A DNA stretch of 64,000 nt from Nocardia cyriacigeorgica (GTDB lineage Bacteria; Actinomycetota; Actinomycetes; Mycobacteriales; Mycobacteriaceae): positions 121,491 to 185,490 of the forward strand of contig NZ_JAAGUY010000004.1 in the NCBI RefSeq assembly GCF_010868145.1. Reading direction: 5' to 3'. Positions 1-7,934 of this stretch are shown piece by piece. The notes below the pieces were generated by a model. That model was not told where the DNA came from and did no database searches. It saw nothing but the letters and a program-made list of their open reading frames with translations. Every line of letters starts with the position of its first letter. The first letter of the stretch is position 1. The translations under genes and the position numbers were made by a program.

Positions 1-825
1 GCGGTCGCCGGGCCCGGCGACAACGGCGCTGTCGCCTGCGGCGTACACATTCGGATGCGACAGCGAACGCAATGTCGCGTCGGTACGCATCCGGCCGTGC
101 GCATCCACCGCGAGACCCGCGCGCGCCGCCAGTTGCGGTACAGCGAAACCGGCGGTCCACACCGTCGCGGCGGAGTCGATCGAGGTGCCGTCGGCCAGTC
201 GCACCGCGTCCGCGGTCACCTCGATGACCTTCGCCTCGGTATGGATGCGCACTCCCAATCGCTCCAGTACCCGCCGGATGTGCACCTGCGCCCGCGGCGA
301 CAGCCAGGCCCCCGGCTCCTCCGTGCTGATCAGCTCTACCCGTGTGCCGCTGCGGGATTCGGCGAGTTCGGCGGCCACCTCGATACCGGTCGATCCGGCG
401 CCGACCACGACGATCGGACCCTTCGCCGGCACCCGCGCCGCGGATTCCGGCGTCGCCACCGAGTAGGCGTGCTCGGCCACCCCCGGCACTCCGGCGTCAT
501 CAGCGATGCTGCCAAGCGTGTAGACGAGCGTGTCGTAGGCCAGTGGTTCACGACCGTCGAACCGCACCAGCGAACTCCCGGCATCGATCTCGCTCACCTG
601 ACCGTGCACGACGTGGATCCCCTTGGGTTCCAGCAGTTCTCGCAGGCTCCAGCTCCGCGTCTGCTGTCCGGCGAAACGCTGGTGCAGCCGCACGCGTTCG
701 ACGAAGTGAGTTCGCGCGTCGACCACAGTGATGGTGGCGTCCGGCGCCTTCCTCGCGAACCTTCGCGCGGCGGCCAGTCCCGCGTATCCGGCGCCGAGGA
801 CGACGATTCGATGCTGTCCGGTCAT
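1..825 (-). CDS. NAD(P)/FAD-dependent oxidoreductase, NDH-2-like (3' end cut by window edge)
   Basis: Flavoprotein of the type II NADH dehydrogenase-like pyridine nucleotide-disulfide oxidoreductase superfamily, likely passing electrons from NAD(P)H to a quinone or another acceptor. Visible: an N-terminal FAD Rossmann motif VVLGAGYAGLAA (residues 8-19), a second dinucleotide fold VVVGAGSTGIEVA (139-151) for NAD(P)H, and the late FAD motif YAAGDS (261-266). 275 codons are present and the frame runs off base 1; full members are about 370-400 residues, so perhaps 100 residues are missing. The ATG at 825 is preceded by GGAGGAG. It lies downstream of a SigJ-type sigma factor on the same strand, separated by a tandem palindromic repeat; this pairing is common in actinobacteria from memory. 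The natural electron acceptor cannot be read from sequence. Confidence 0.88.
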   Translation of the reverse strand, partial: MTGQHRIVVLGAGYAGLAAARRFARKAPDATITVVDARTHFVERVRLHQRFAGQQTRSWSLRELLEPKGIHVVHGQVSEIDAGSSLVRFDGREPLAYDTLVYTLGSIADDAGVPGVAEHAYSVATPESAARVPAKGPIVVVGAGSTGIEVAAELAESRSGTRVELISTEEPGAWLSPRAQVHIRRVLERLGVRIHTEAKVIEVTADAVRLADGTSIDSAATVWTAGFAVPQLAARAGLAVDAHGRMRTDATLRSLSHPNVYAAGDSAVVAGPGDR

Positions 826-917
826 GGTGCGGCTCCTCCAGTGCTTGGGATGGTGACACCTTCCAGACCAGATGGCCCACCGATCCCTGACAGCTCCGCG
901 CTATGAACCCGGTCACA

Positions 918-1083
918 CCGGTTCAGGCGGTATCGAATTCGCCTGAACCGGAGGGCCTGCGTGGTGACGCTCCGCTGCCGCCTTCGGCCCTTGACCGGTT
1001 CAGGCGGTATCGAATTCGCCTGAACCGGAGGGCCTGCGTGGTGACGCTCCGCTGCCGCCTTCGGCCCTTGACCGGTTCAGGCG
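918..1083. repeat. Tandem 77-bp palindromic repeat (two complete units plus a half unit)
   Basis: Two complete 67-nt palindromic units lie at 940-1006 and 1017-1083. Each has arms CGCCTGAACCGG and CCGGTTCAGGCG around a 43-nt core containing GGCCTGCGTGGTGACGC. The units are separated by a 10-nt spacer (gtatcgaatt), giving a 77-bp period; the right arm of a further copy is at 918-929. The last arm includes the sigma-factor stop codon (1077-1079). The core recurs at 50804-50868 and 54433-54573. Small ORFs across it are repeat translations, not genes. Confidence 0.9.
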
Positions 1084-1958
1084 GTGGCGCGGCCGAAGTA
1101 GCCGAGCTTGCCGGGTGCGACCACAAGACGCAGCGCCGTCACCACGGTTCCGTCGGAATCGGCCGTGCACACAGCCAGCGGCGCACCGTTCGACCAGGCA
1201 CATACCGCCGGCAACCCGTTGACCTCGGCGATATCGATGGTGACACCGGGAACCACCCAGCTGAACAGCTTGGCCAGGTAGTACGCCACCTTCGAGGCAC
1301 CCGCGACCGGCCGCCGCGCCACGCCGGCCATGCCGTTGCCGTCGGCCACCGAAACGACGTCGGCGGCCAGCATCCGCTCGAGCGCCGCGATATCGCCGTC
1401 ACGTGCGGCGGCGAAGAATCGCTCCATCAAGGCGCGCGCATGTTCTGCGGGAATATCGAAGCGGGCCTTGCCGTCTCGCACCCGCCGACCCGCCCGGTGC
1501 AGGATCTGCTGAGAATTGGCCTCGGACAGCTCGAGCATCCCGGCGATTTCACGATGCGAATAGCCGAACGCCTCACGCAACACGAACACCGCGCGCTCTA
1601 CTGGCGAGAGCCGCTCCAGCGCGGTGAGCAGCGCCATCGATACGAGCTCGCGCTCCTGCGCCGATTCCAGCGGGCCGAGTTCACCCCCACCGGTCGGCAC
1701 CGGTTCCGGCAGCCACGGGCCGACATACTTCTCCCGACGCAACCGCGCCGAATCCAGCCAGCTGCGGCACAGATTCACCACCACGGTCGTCAACCAGGCC
1801 TGCGCCGAACGGATCTCGGCACGATCGGCGCCGTCCCAGCGCAGATAGGTCTCCTGCACCGCATCCTCGGCCTCGGTGGCCGAGCCGAGCATGCGGTAGG
1901 CGAGAGAGAACAGGCGCGGCCGCTCGGCTTCGAAGTCGGCCAGACCCTGTGCGTCCAT
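1077..1958 (-). CDS. sigJ: ECF-type RNA polymerase sigma factor, SigJ family, with C-terminal SnoaL-like domain
   Basis: Alternative sigma factor directing RNA polymerase to a stress or signal regulon. The 293-residue product has region 2 (about residues 11-75, including FSLAYRMLGS and EDAVQETYL), region 4 with helix-turn-helix (about 105-160, including LSPVERAVFVLREAFGYSHREIA shortened here to its first part LSPVERAVFVLREA) and an NTF2/SnoaL-like tail (about 175-293) typical of the SigJ/ECF41 type, which controls activity in place of an anti-sigma factor. The ATG at 1958 has GGGAGGT six bases upstream; a longer in-frame extension to 2177 would overlap pssA and has no comparable ribosome site. 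The downstream NDH-2-like flavoprotein is a plausible target. Its stop codon lies inside the arm of the 77-bp palindromic repeat. Confidence 0.88.
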   Translation of the reverse strand: MDAQGLADFEAERPRLFSLAYRMLGSATEAEDAVQETYLRWDGADRAEIRSAQAWLTTVVVNLCRSWLDSARLRREKYVGPWLPEPVPTGGGELGPLESAQERELVSMALLTALERLSPVERAVFVLREAFGYSHREIAGMLELSEANSQQILHRAGRRVRDGKARFDIPAEHARALMERFFAAARDGDIAALERMLAADVVSVADGNGMAGVARRPVAGASKVAYYLAKLFSWVVPGVTIDIAEVNGLPAVCAWSNGAPLAVCTADSDGTVVTALRLVVAPGKLGYFGRATA

Positions 1959-2001
1959 TACGCCACCTCCCGCACGATCAGCGGCGACGATACCCGGGCG
2001 C

Positions 2002-2952
2002 TCAGGTCTCGACGCCGTCCTGTTCCCGAGATTCGACACCGTTGTGTTCGCGCTTACCTCCCGGACGCCGCAACCGCAGCCGCGACGACCCGCGCATGAC
2101 GGGACGGCGAATGGCCGGACGCCTGATCGCCGGACGCCTGATCGCCGGACGCCGCCGCGCCGCACGCCGCTGGGCACGACGCTCAGCGGGCTTGTGCTCC
2201 CAGGTCTCGGGCCGCGCCGCCACCCAGCGCTGCGAATACCAGGCGAACGGAATATGACCCAGGTACAGCACGATCAGCACCAGCAACAGCACGATCGGGT
2301 AGGTGACCAGCGCGGCGGCGGCCGCGGCCACCAGCACCAGCAGTCCGGCCGCGGCCTGCGGCGCCACCGACACCGACTTCATGGCCAGTGTCGGGATAGT
2401 GCTCACCGCCAGCAGTGCCGCGAAGACCACCCATGCGGAGACGGCACCGAAGCCGACCCACCAGCCGTCACCGAACTGCACGTACAGCGCGATCGGCGCG
2501 AGCGCGATGAGCGCGGCGGCCGGCGCCGGAACACCGACGAAATACTCACGCGCCCAATCGGGACGGGTGTCGTCATCCATCAGCGTGTTGAACCGAGCCA
2601 GCCGCAACACGATGCTGACCGCGAACAGCAGGGCGATGATCCAGCCGGTGCTGTTATCGCTCAGCAGACCGATGTAGAGCACCAATGCGGGCGCGACACC
2701 GAAGGAGATGGCATCCGACAGCGAATCCAGCTCCGCACCGATCTTGGTGGTGGCCGCGAGCATCCGCGCCAGGCGCCCATCGAGGGTGTCGAGCACCGCG
2801 GCAGCGCCGATCATGGCGAGCGAGACCCCGAATTCGCCGTCGAGGGCGAATTTCACAGCGGACAACCCGGAGCACAGCGCCATGATGGTCACCATGCTCG
2901 GCAGCAACCGGATCGACCGGCGCCGCCGACCGGCGGTGTCCTGCTCCATCAT
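2002..2952 (-). CDS. pssA: CDP-diacylglycerol-serine O-phosphatidyltransferase
   Basis: Integral membrane enzyme making phosphatidylserine from CDP-diacylglycerol and serine. The CDP-alcohol phosphatidyltransferase signature D-x2-DG-x2-AR-x8-G-x3-D-x3-D is complete at about residues 55-80 (DTLDGRLAR then GAELDSLSD), followed by several hydrophobic segments. The start overlaps the psd stop by four bases (ATGA), so the two are translationally coupled; psd would decarboxylate this product to phosphatidylethanolamine. The C-terminal tail of about 60 residues is very arginine-rich and holds three RRPAI repeats encoded by a 15-bp DNA repeat; it is probably a cytoplasmic basic tail not needed for catalysis. 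From memory, psd-pssA order is as in M. tuberculosis Rv0437c-Rv0436c. Confidence 0.93.
   Translation of the reverse strand: MMEQDTAGRRRRSIRLLPSMVTIMALCSGLSAVKFALDGEFGVSLAMIGAAAVLDTLDGRLARMLAATTKIGAELDSLSDAISFGVAPALVLYIGLLSDNSTGWIIALLFAVSIVLRLARFNTLMDDDTRPDWAREYFVGVPAPAAALIALAPIALYVQFGDGWWVGFGAVSAWVVFAALLAVSTIPTLAMKSVSVAPQAAAGLLVLVAAAAAALVTYPIVLLLVLIVLYLGHIPFAWYSQRWVAARPETWEHKPAERRAQRRAARRRPAIRRPAIRRPAIRRPVMRGSSRLRLRRPGGKREHNGVESREQDGVET
2114..2153. repeat. 15-bp tandem repeat inside pssA
   Basis: The unit GCCGGACGCCTGATC occurs at 2114-2128 and 2129-2143, with a partial third copy at 2144-2153. It keeps the frame and encodes repeated basic pentapeptides (RRPAI) near the PssA C terminus. Copy number probably varies between strains. 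Confidence 0.8.
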
Positions 2953-3674
2953 GACCCGGCGGTAGGCAATACGGCCAGGACGGTCTCCGCGCCGATAGTG
3001 CGCTGACCGACGTCGACCAGCAGTTCGGTGCCCGCAGGGAAGTAGGTGTCCACCCGCGAGCCGAAGCGGATCAGGCCGTAGGTATCGCCGATGGCGAGCA
3101 CGTCACCCGGCTTGGCGTCGCAGACGATGCGACGGGCCAGCAGGCCGGCGATCTGCACCACCACGATCTGGGCTCCGGAGGCCGTTTCGATGACCATGCT
3201 GTTGCGTTCGTTCACCGAGCTGGCCTCGGGCAGATCGGCGGAACGGAACTGACCGGCCTGATACTGCACCTCGCGCACGGTCCCGGAGACGGGGACGCGC
3301 TGCACATGCACATCGAGCACGGACAGGAAGATGCTCACCCGCGGCAGCGGCTGATCGCCGAGGCCGAGTTCGGCGGGCGGCACCGCGGTGTCGACCAGAG
3401 CGATCTCACCGTCGGCGGGTGCGACGACAGCGCCTGCGCGGTTCGGTGGCACCCGGTGCGGATGCCGGAAGAACGTCGCGCAGGCCGCTGCGGCCACGAG
3501 TCCGCCGCGGCGCACCCAGCGCCGCTTGCCGCCGAGTACTGCGACGGCCAGCGGCGCCGCGACGAACGGTAACCCGGCCGGATGCAGCGGTGGGATCGCG
3601 TTGCGCACCAGATCGGCGACATGGCCGAGGCCGGTGCGTTCAGGCGTGCCGGGCGGGGTGGGACGGCGTGCCAC
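2949..3674 (-). CDS. psd: Phosphatidylserine decarboxylase proenzyme
   Basis: Converts phosphatidylserine to phosphatidylethanolamine at the membrane using a pyruvoyl cofactor made by self-cleavage. The GTG at 3674 is chosen because AAAGAGGAG lies just upstream, giving 241 residues, the short actinobacterial length; a longer ORF to 3794 adds an unconserved arginine-rich leader. The Asp-His-Ser set is visible: PADGE (Asp88), DVHVQR (His123) and the cleavage site RFGS, with Ser206 becoming the pyruvoyl group. One or two hydrophobic helices lie around residues 37-68. The stop overlaps the pssA start, making a two-gene phospholipid operon. Confidence 0.93.
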   Translation of the reverse strand: MARRPTPPGTPERTGLGHVADLVRNAIPPLHPAGLPFVAAPLAVAVLGGKRRWVRRGGLVAAAACATFFRHPHRVPPNRAGAVVAPADGEIALVDTAVPPAELGLGDQPLPRVSIFLSVLDVHVQRVPVSGTVREVQYQAGQFRSADLPEASSVNERNSMVIETASGAQIVVVQIAGLLARRIVCDAKPGDVLAIGDTYGLIRFGSRVDTYFPAGTELLVDVGQRTIGAETVLAVLPTAGS

Positions 3675-3827
3675 AGGCTCCTCTTTCGTGCTAGGTGCTG
3701 ACGAACGCGCCGTTCGAGGTCCGTCGCGGCGACGGTCTCGCGGCCCGTCGACGGATGACAACGGTCGTCGAACGGGTTCGGCGCAAGCGTTCACACCTTA
3801 CGGGAACAGAGCCGATGGCACCCGGTG

Positions 3828-4100
3828 TCAGCTTGCCGAACGACGTCCGGTGAACAGTTTGACCAGGTAGAGCAGGATGCAGGCGCCGGCGAGGCAGGTG
3901 AAGAAGCTGAAGAACCAGCCTGCGCTCTCGACATCAACGCCGAACAGCGCCAGCACGAAACCGCCGAGCAGGCCACCGACGATACCGACCACAATATTGA
4001 GCAGAATGCCCTGTTGAGCGTCGGTTTTCATGATCTTGCTCGCGATCCAGCCAGCGAGCCCCCCGATGATGATCCACGCGACAATCCCGATTCCGAGCAT
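3828..4100 (-). CDS. GlsB/YeaQ/YmgE family (transglycosylase-associated) small membrane protein
   Basis: A 90-residue protein with three hydrophobic helices (about 3-18, 30-54 and 62-84) and the family pattern GGLAGWIASKIMK, then glycine-rich IVVGIVGGLLGG. The family is widespread, stress-inducible in some bacteria, and of unknown biochemical function. It reads convergently with no gene and is separated from psd by about 150 bp, so it is probably a single-gene unit. The ATG at 4100 gives the usual family length. Confidence 0.85.
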   Translation of the reverse strand: MLGIGIVAWIIIGGLAGWIASKIMKTDAQQGILLNIVVGIVGGLLGGFVLALFGVDVESAGWFFSFFTCLAGACILLYLVKLFTGRRSAS

Positions 4101-4210
4101 GACGTCCTCGAATCATTGTGTTGGGCACGCCGCCGGACGCGGCGTGTGCCAGGGATATACCCGGGTCATTGTGAGAATACGCACTCCTGTGTACCCCCGG
4201 TAGCGCTAAT

Positions 4211-4225
4211 ATGAGGGAGCCTCAT
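4211..4225. promoter_or_regulatory. 15-bp palindrome upstream of fabH, candidate operator
   Basis: ATGAGG-gag-CCTCAT is a perfect 6+3+6 inverted repeat about 110 bp upstream of the fabH ATG, in the intergenic region shared with the divergent YeaQ-type gene. No run of T follows, so a terminator is unlikely. The binding protein is unknown. Confidence 0.35.
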
Positions 4226-4336
4226 GTCTACGGATTGCGTAGTACCAGCTGATTCGTAGCTATCGACCAGTGAGGATCCACATCGATATTCGGGGACAAC
4301 CCGGCGGCTGTGCCGCAGGTACATAGGAGACGCACC

Positions 4337-5368
4337 ATGGCTGCTCGATTCGCCCAGACCACTGGCGCAGAGCACACGGCGATCCTCGGGCTCGGCGTTT
4401 ATCGCCCGGCACGGGCGGTCACGAACGACGAGGTAGCGGGCCCGATCGACTCGAGCGACGAATGGATTCGGACCAGGTCCGGCATTCGCACCCGGCGCTT
4501 CGCCGATGATTCCGAAACCATCAAGAGCATGAGCGTCGCGGCCTCGCGCGGCGCATTGGAGTCGGCAGGCGTCGATGCCGACCAGGTCGATTGCGTCATC
4601 GTTGCCACCTCGACCCATCTGCTGCTCACTCCGGCCGCGGCACCGCAGATCGCTACCGAGCTCGGCATGAGCGGCGCGGCCGCCTTCGATATCTCCGCCG
4701 GTTGCGCGGGCTTCTGCCATGCACTCGCGCTCGCATCCGATCTGGTGCGGGCGGGTACCGCGAACCACGTGCTGGTCGTCGGCGTGGAGAAGCTGACCAA
4801 CACGATCAATCCCACCGACCGTTCCACCGCGTTCCTGTTCGCCGACGGCGCGGGCGCGGTCGTTGTCGGTCCGTCCGACGAGCAGGGCATCGGCCCAACG
4901 GTCTGGGGCTCGGACGGCACCCAGCATCACGCCATCCGCCAGGACAAGGACTGGATGGAGTTCTTCGCCGAGATCGACGAGAAGGGCCTGGACGCCGTCC
5001 GGCCGTATATGGCGATGGAGGGCACGGCGGTGTTCCGCTGGGCCGCGCATTCGCTGGAAAAGGTCTGCCGCGAGGCGATCGATCGCGCGGGCCTGTCCAC
5101 CGACGATCTCGACGCGATGATCCCGCATCAGGCCAACGGCCGGATCATCGAGATCATGGCCAGGGTGCTGAAACTCCCCGAGGAGTGCGCGCTGGCCAAC
5201 GATATCGAGGAGACCGGTAATACCTCGGCCGCCTCGATCCCGTTGGCGATGGAGCAACTGCTGCGCACCGGCCAATCGAAGCCGGGCGATACCGCCCTGC
5301 TCATCGCGTTCGGCGCCGGCCTGTCCTGGGCCGCTCAGGTGGTGGCGCTGCCGAACTGGCAGTCCTGA
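4337..5368 (+). CDS. fabH: Beta-ketoacyl-ACP synthase III (FabH family)
   Basis: Condensing enzyme that joins an acyl-CoA primer to malonyl-ACP. In mycolate-producing bacteria FabH links FAS-I products to FAS-II. The catalytic triad is complete: Cys123 (SAGCAGFC), His264 (IPHQANGRI) and Asn295 (EETGNTSAAS). At 343 residues it has normal family length. The ATG at 4337 follows TAGGAGA and is preferred over an in-frame upstream codon at 4310. It stands alone with no fatty-acid genes beside it, so a housekeeping FAS-II role versus a specialised ketosynthase III role is not settled by context. A 15-bp palindrome lies upstream. Confidence 0.92.
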   Translation: MAARFAQTTGAEHTAILGLGVYRPARAVTNDEVAGPIDSSDEWIRTRSGIRTRRFADDSETIKSMSVAASRGALESAGVDADQVDCVIVATSTHLLLTPAAAPQIATELGMSGAAAFDISAGCAGFCHALALASDLVRAGTANHVLVVGVEKLTNTINPTDRSTAFLFADGAGAVVVGPSDEQGIGPTVWGSDGTQHHAIRQDKDWMEFFAEIDEKGLDAVRPYMAMEGTAVFRWAAHSLEKVCREAIDRAGLSTDDLDAMIPHQANGRIIEIMARVLKLPEECALANDIEETGNTSAASIPLAMEQLLRTGQSKPGDTALLIAFGAGLSWAAQVVALPNWQS

Positions 5369-5389
5369 GCTACCTGACTCGAGCCGCGG

Positions 5390-5414
5390 GGCGGGTGCGT
5401 TCTACGCGCCCGCC
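5390..5414. terminator. Hairpin between convergent fabH and SRPBCC gene
   Basis: GGCGGGTGCG (5390-5399) pairs with CGCGCCCGCC (5405-5414) around a 5-nt loop, with one G-U pair. The loop contains the stop codon of the opposing gene. There is no strong T tract, so this is a probable but weak bidirectional terminator. Confidence 0.5.
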
Positions 5415-5857
5415 TCGACTGTTGTCTTGATTTTGCCGAGGGTCTCGTTCATCCCCTTCAACAGCGCATCCTCGAAGGCAGGCTCGCCGCCGAGGATCCC
5501 GTCGATGGCCTTGCGCACGATCCAGGTGACGCCGTTGGGCACGTCCCGGCGCTCGATCAGCCTGGTGCCCGCCTCGGTGGGTTCGAGCGTGTAGCTCCAG
5601 ACGGTGGCGTTCTCGTTCATCCGGAAAGCGAAGGCCTGGTTCGGCTCGAAGCGGACGATGCGCGAGCTCGTCGGCCAGCGCTTCCACCCGTCCTTGTTGA
5701 AATTGAGCGTCCAGGTCCCCGCCTTCGGGGCGCCGAGCGGCATCATTCGGATGCACTGCGGGCTGAACTCCGGCATGCGTTTGAGGTCCGAGACGACGGC
5801 CCACACCTGCTCGGGGGGTGCGGCGATATCGATGGCGGCTTCGAGATTCTTCGACAA
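5402..5857 (-). CDS. SRPBCC family protein (polyketide cyclase/START-like fold)
   Basis: A 151-residue helix-grip fold protein that would bind a hydrophobic ligand. It opens with the family pattern for strand 1 and helix 1 (IDIAAPPEQVWAVVSDLKRM, residues 9-28), has mid-protein beta strands ending in WSYTLEPTEAGTRL, and a long C-terminal helix (about 122-148). No catalytic residues can be assigned. Convergent with fabH and close to it; members of this family sometimes act on lipids or polyketides, but here that is only a contextual hint. The ATG at 5857 gives the usual length. Confidence 0.82.
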   Translation of the reverse strand: MSKNLEAAIDIAAPPEQVWAVVSDLKRMPEFSPQCIRMMPLGAPKAGTWTLNFNKDGWKRWPTSSRIVRFEPNQAFAFRMNENATVWSYTLEPTEAGTRLIERRDVPNGVTWIVRKAIDGILGGEPAFEDALLKGMNETLGKIKTTVEAGA

Positions 5858-6024
5858 GACTGCCTCCGGTTACATGAGACTATGAGTAACGCACATCTTA
5901 AACGGAAGAGGACCAGGTCACATTTTCGCATGTCTGCGGGCCCGGATGTAACGACCGGCGCACAATGGGGATAGACGAGAGACACAGCCACCAGCGAACC
6001 GCCCCGAACGTGAGGTGATCGGCC

Positions 6025-6201
6025 GTGAACCTGCGCTCCCTGCTTCATCGTCATCCGCCGCAGTCGACCCGTGCGGCGACCCGCCTTCCTCAACTGCCCT
6101 TGATCGAGCCCGAAGGCGAATCGACCCCGCGGGTCGAGGAGCGCCTCGAAAGATTGCTCACCCCAACTGAACTCGATTTGGTACTGCATCACCGCGTGTG
6201 A
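6025..6201 (+). CDS. Small hypothetical protein, first ORF of the receiver-flavoprotein cluster
   Basis: A 58-codon ORF beginning GTG at 6025 with GAGGTGA five bases upstream. The product is basic near its start (LRSLLHRH) and acidic in the middle (EPEGESTPRVEERLERLL); no signal peptide or membrane segment is seen. Its TGA (6199-6201) overlaps the GTG at 6198 that opens the next gene, the usual coupling arrangement in this genome. No family is recognised. It may be a real small partner of the system, or a leader ORF whose translation opens the next gene. Confidence 0.5.
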   Translation: MNLRSLLHRHPPQSTRAATRLPQLPLIEPEGESTPRVEERLERLLTPTELDLVLHHRV

Positions 6202-7922
6202 GCGGCCCTGCCGCTGCGACGACAACCACCTCGGCGAGACTTCATACTCGTGAGGTGAGTACCCCCGCTGCGCCAAAGCCGGCCATTCTCAGCGTCGACG
6301 ACGACCCCGGTGTCTCCCGGGCCGTCGTCCGCGATCTGCGCCGTCGATACGGCGCCGACTACCGCATCCTGCGCGCCGAATCGGGCCCGCAGGCACTCGA
6401 AGCCCTGCGTGAGCTGAAGCTGCGCGACCAGCCGGTCGCCGTCCTGATCGCCGACTACCGCATGCCGGGTATGGATGGCATCGAGTTCCTCGAGCAGGCC
6501 ATGGACCTGCATCCGTACGCGCGGCGCGTGCTGCTCACCGCCTACGCCGACACCAATGCCGCGATCGACGCGATCAACGTCATCGATCTCGACCACTACC
6601 TGCTCAAGCCGTGGGACCCGCCGGAGGAGAAGCTGTACCCGGTGCTCGACGCCCTGCTGGAGGCGTGGCGCGGCAGCGACCAGCGTCCGGTCACCGGGAC
6701 CAAGGTGGTCGGCAATCGCTGGTCGCCGCGGTCGTCGCAGGTCCGCGAGTTCCTGGCCCGCAACCAGCTGCCGTATCGCTGGTATCTGGCCGATGAACCG
6801 GAGGGCGCGCGACTGCTGGAAGCGGCGGGTGCCGACCAGCGCCGATGTCCGGTGGTGATCACCGCCGACGGGCAGGCGCTCCTACAACCGACCGACAGTG
6901 AACTGGCCGCCGGCGTCGGACTCAGCACCGAACCGGTCGGCGATTTCTACGATCTGATCGTGGTCGGTGGTGGCCCTGCCGGATTGGGCTCGGCCGTGTA
7001 CGGCGCGTCCGAGGGGCTGCGCACGGTGCTGGTCGAACGCACCGCCACTGGCGGGCAGGCGGGGCAGAGTTCCCGCATCGAGAACTACCTCGGCTTCCCC
7101 GACGGGTTGTCGGGCGCGCAGCTGGCCGATCGGGCGCGCCGCCAGGCCGCCAAATTCGGCGCCGAGGTCATCACCACCCGCGAGGTGGTCGGCCTCGAGG
7201 TCAACGGTTCGGCGCGCACCGTGCGCTTCGCCGACGGTGGACGACTGTGCGGGCACACCGTCATCATCGCGACCGGGGTGGACTATCGACGCCATCCGGC
7301 GCCGGGGGTCGACGAATTCACCGGGCGCGGCGTGTATTACGGCTCGGCGATGACCGAAGCCGCCGAATGCGCCGAACACGATGTCTACATCGTCGGTGGC
7401 GCGAACTCGGCGGGTCAGGCCGCGATGTTCCTGTCGCGTAATGCGCGCACAGTGCATCTGGTGGTGCGGGCGAATTCGCTGGAGCAGTCCATGTCCTACT
7501 ACCTGATCCAGCAGATCGCGCAGACACCGAACATTCGCGTGCACACCCGCACCGAGGTGGTCGGCGTCGACGGTGACGATCACCTGCACACCATCGTGCT
7601 GCGCGATAACGACACCGGCGCCGAGGAGAAGGCCGCCACCGAGCGGCTGTTCCTGTTCATCGGCGCGGCACCGCAGACCGACTGGCTCGACGACGTGGTG
7701 CAGCGTGACGAGGCCGGTTATGTACTCGCGGGTCCCGACCTGCTGGTCGATAGCGCGCGCCCGGCCGGCTGGGAGCTGCCGCGGCCCCCGCACCACCTCG
7801 AGACCAGCGTGCCCGGGGTGTTCGTGGCCGGTGACGTGCACGCCGAATCGGCGAAGCGGGTGGCCTCGGCCGTCGGTGAAGGCGCGATGGCGGTCATGCT
7901 CGTGCACCGGTATCTGGCGTAG
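6198..7922 (+). CDS. Response regulator receiver domain fused to thioredoxin-reductase-like FAD oxidoreductase
   Basis: An unusual signalling flavoprotein: an N-terminal CheY-like receiver is fused to an FAD/NAD(P)H oxidoreductase, so phosphorylation would act on an enzyme, not on DNA. Receiver (about 28-150): acidic patch SVDDD, phospho-acceptor Asp86 (IADYRMPG), Thr114 and Lys137 (LLKPWD). A linker of about 90 residues (165-245) resembles a glutaredoxin-like fold. The reductase half (251-574) has FAD motif VVGGGPAGLG, GGQAG, NAD(P)H motif IVGGANSAGQA and FVAGDV. The redox CxxC expected in the NADPH domain is absent: the stretch near residues 382-391 reads YGSAMTEAAEC. The start is uncertain: GTG 6198 overlaps the upstream stop; GTG 6255 would give a shorter leader but lacks spacing to a ribosome site. 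The partner kinase begins 13 bp downstream. Confidence 0.87.
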   Translation: MSGPAAATTTTSARLHTREVSTPAAPKPAILSVDDDPGVSRAVVRDLRRRYGADYRILRAESGPQALEALRELKLRDQPVAVLIADYRMPGMDGIEFLEQAMDLHPYARRVLLTAYADTNAAIDAINVIDLDHYLLKPWDPPEEKLYPVLDALLEAWRGSDQRPVTGTKVVGNRWSPRSSQVREFLARNQLPYRWYLADEPEGARLLEAAGADQRRCPVVITADGQALLQPTDSELAAGVGLSTEPVGDFYDLIVVGGGPAGLGSAVYGASEGLRTVLVERTATGGQAGQSSRIENYLGFPDGLSGAQLADRARRQAAKFGAEVITTREVVGLEVNGSARTVRFADGGRLCGHTVIIATGVDYRRHPAPGVDEFTGRGVYYGSAMTEAAECAEHDVYIVGGANSAGQAAMFLSRNARTVHLVVRANSLEQSMSYYLIQQIAQTPNIRVHTRTEVVGVDGDDHLHTIVLRDNDTGAEEKAATERLFLFIGAAPQTDWLDDVVQRDEAGYVLAGPDLLVDSARPAGWELPRPPHHLETSVPGVFVAGDVHAESAKRVASAVGEGAMAVMLVHRYLA

Positions 7923-7934
7923 GAGGTCGCAGAC

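Noticed and set aside
918..1083. CRISPR array
   Set aside because: Only two full units, with a 10-nt spacer, not 20-40-nt variable spacers, and no cas genes. The palindromic structure fits a REP/MITE-like element better.
923..1203. Two similar 67-codon frames within the 77-bp repeat
   Set aside because: They are repeat translations of the same palindromic DNA; no ribosome site and no conservation expected.
4166..5275. 369-codon frame opposite fabH
   Set aside because: fabH has its complete Cys-His-Asn triad; the opposite frame has no family signs.
6255..6257. Alternative GTG start of the receiver-flavoprotein
   Set aside because: Possible, but GAGG sits too close to the codon and the 6198 start has the usual stop-start overlap; recorded as an uncertainty only.
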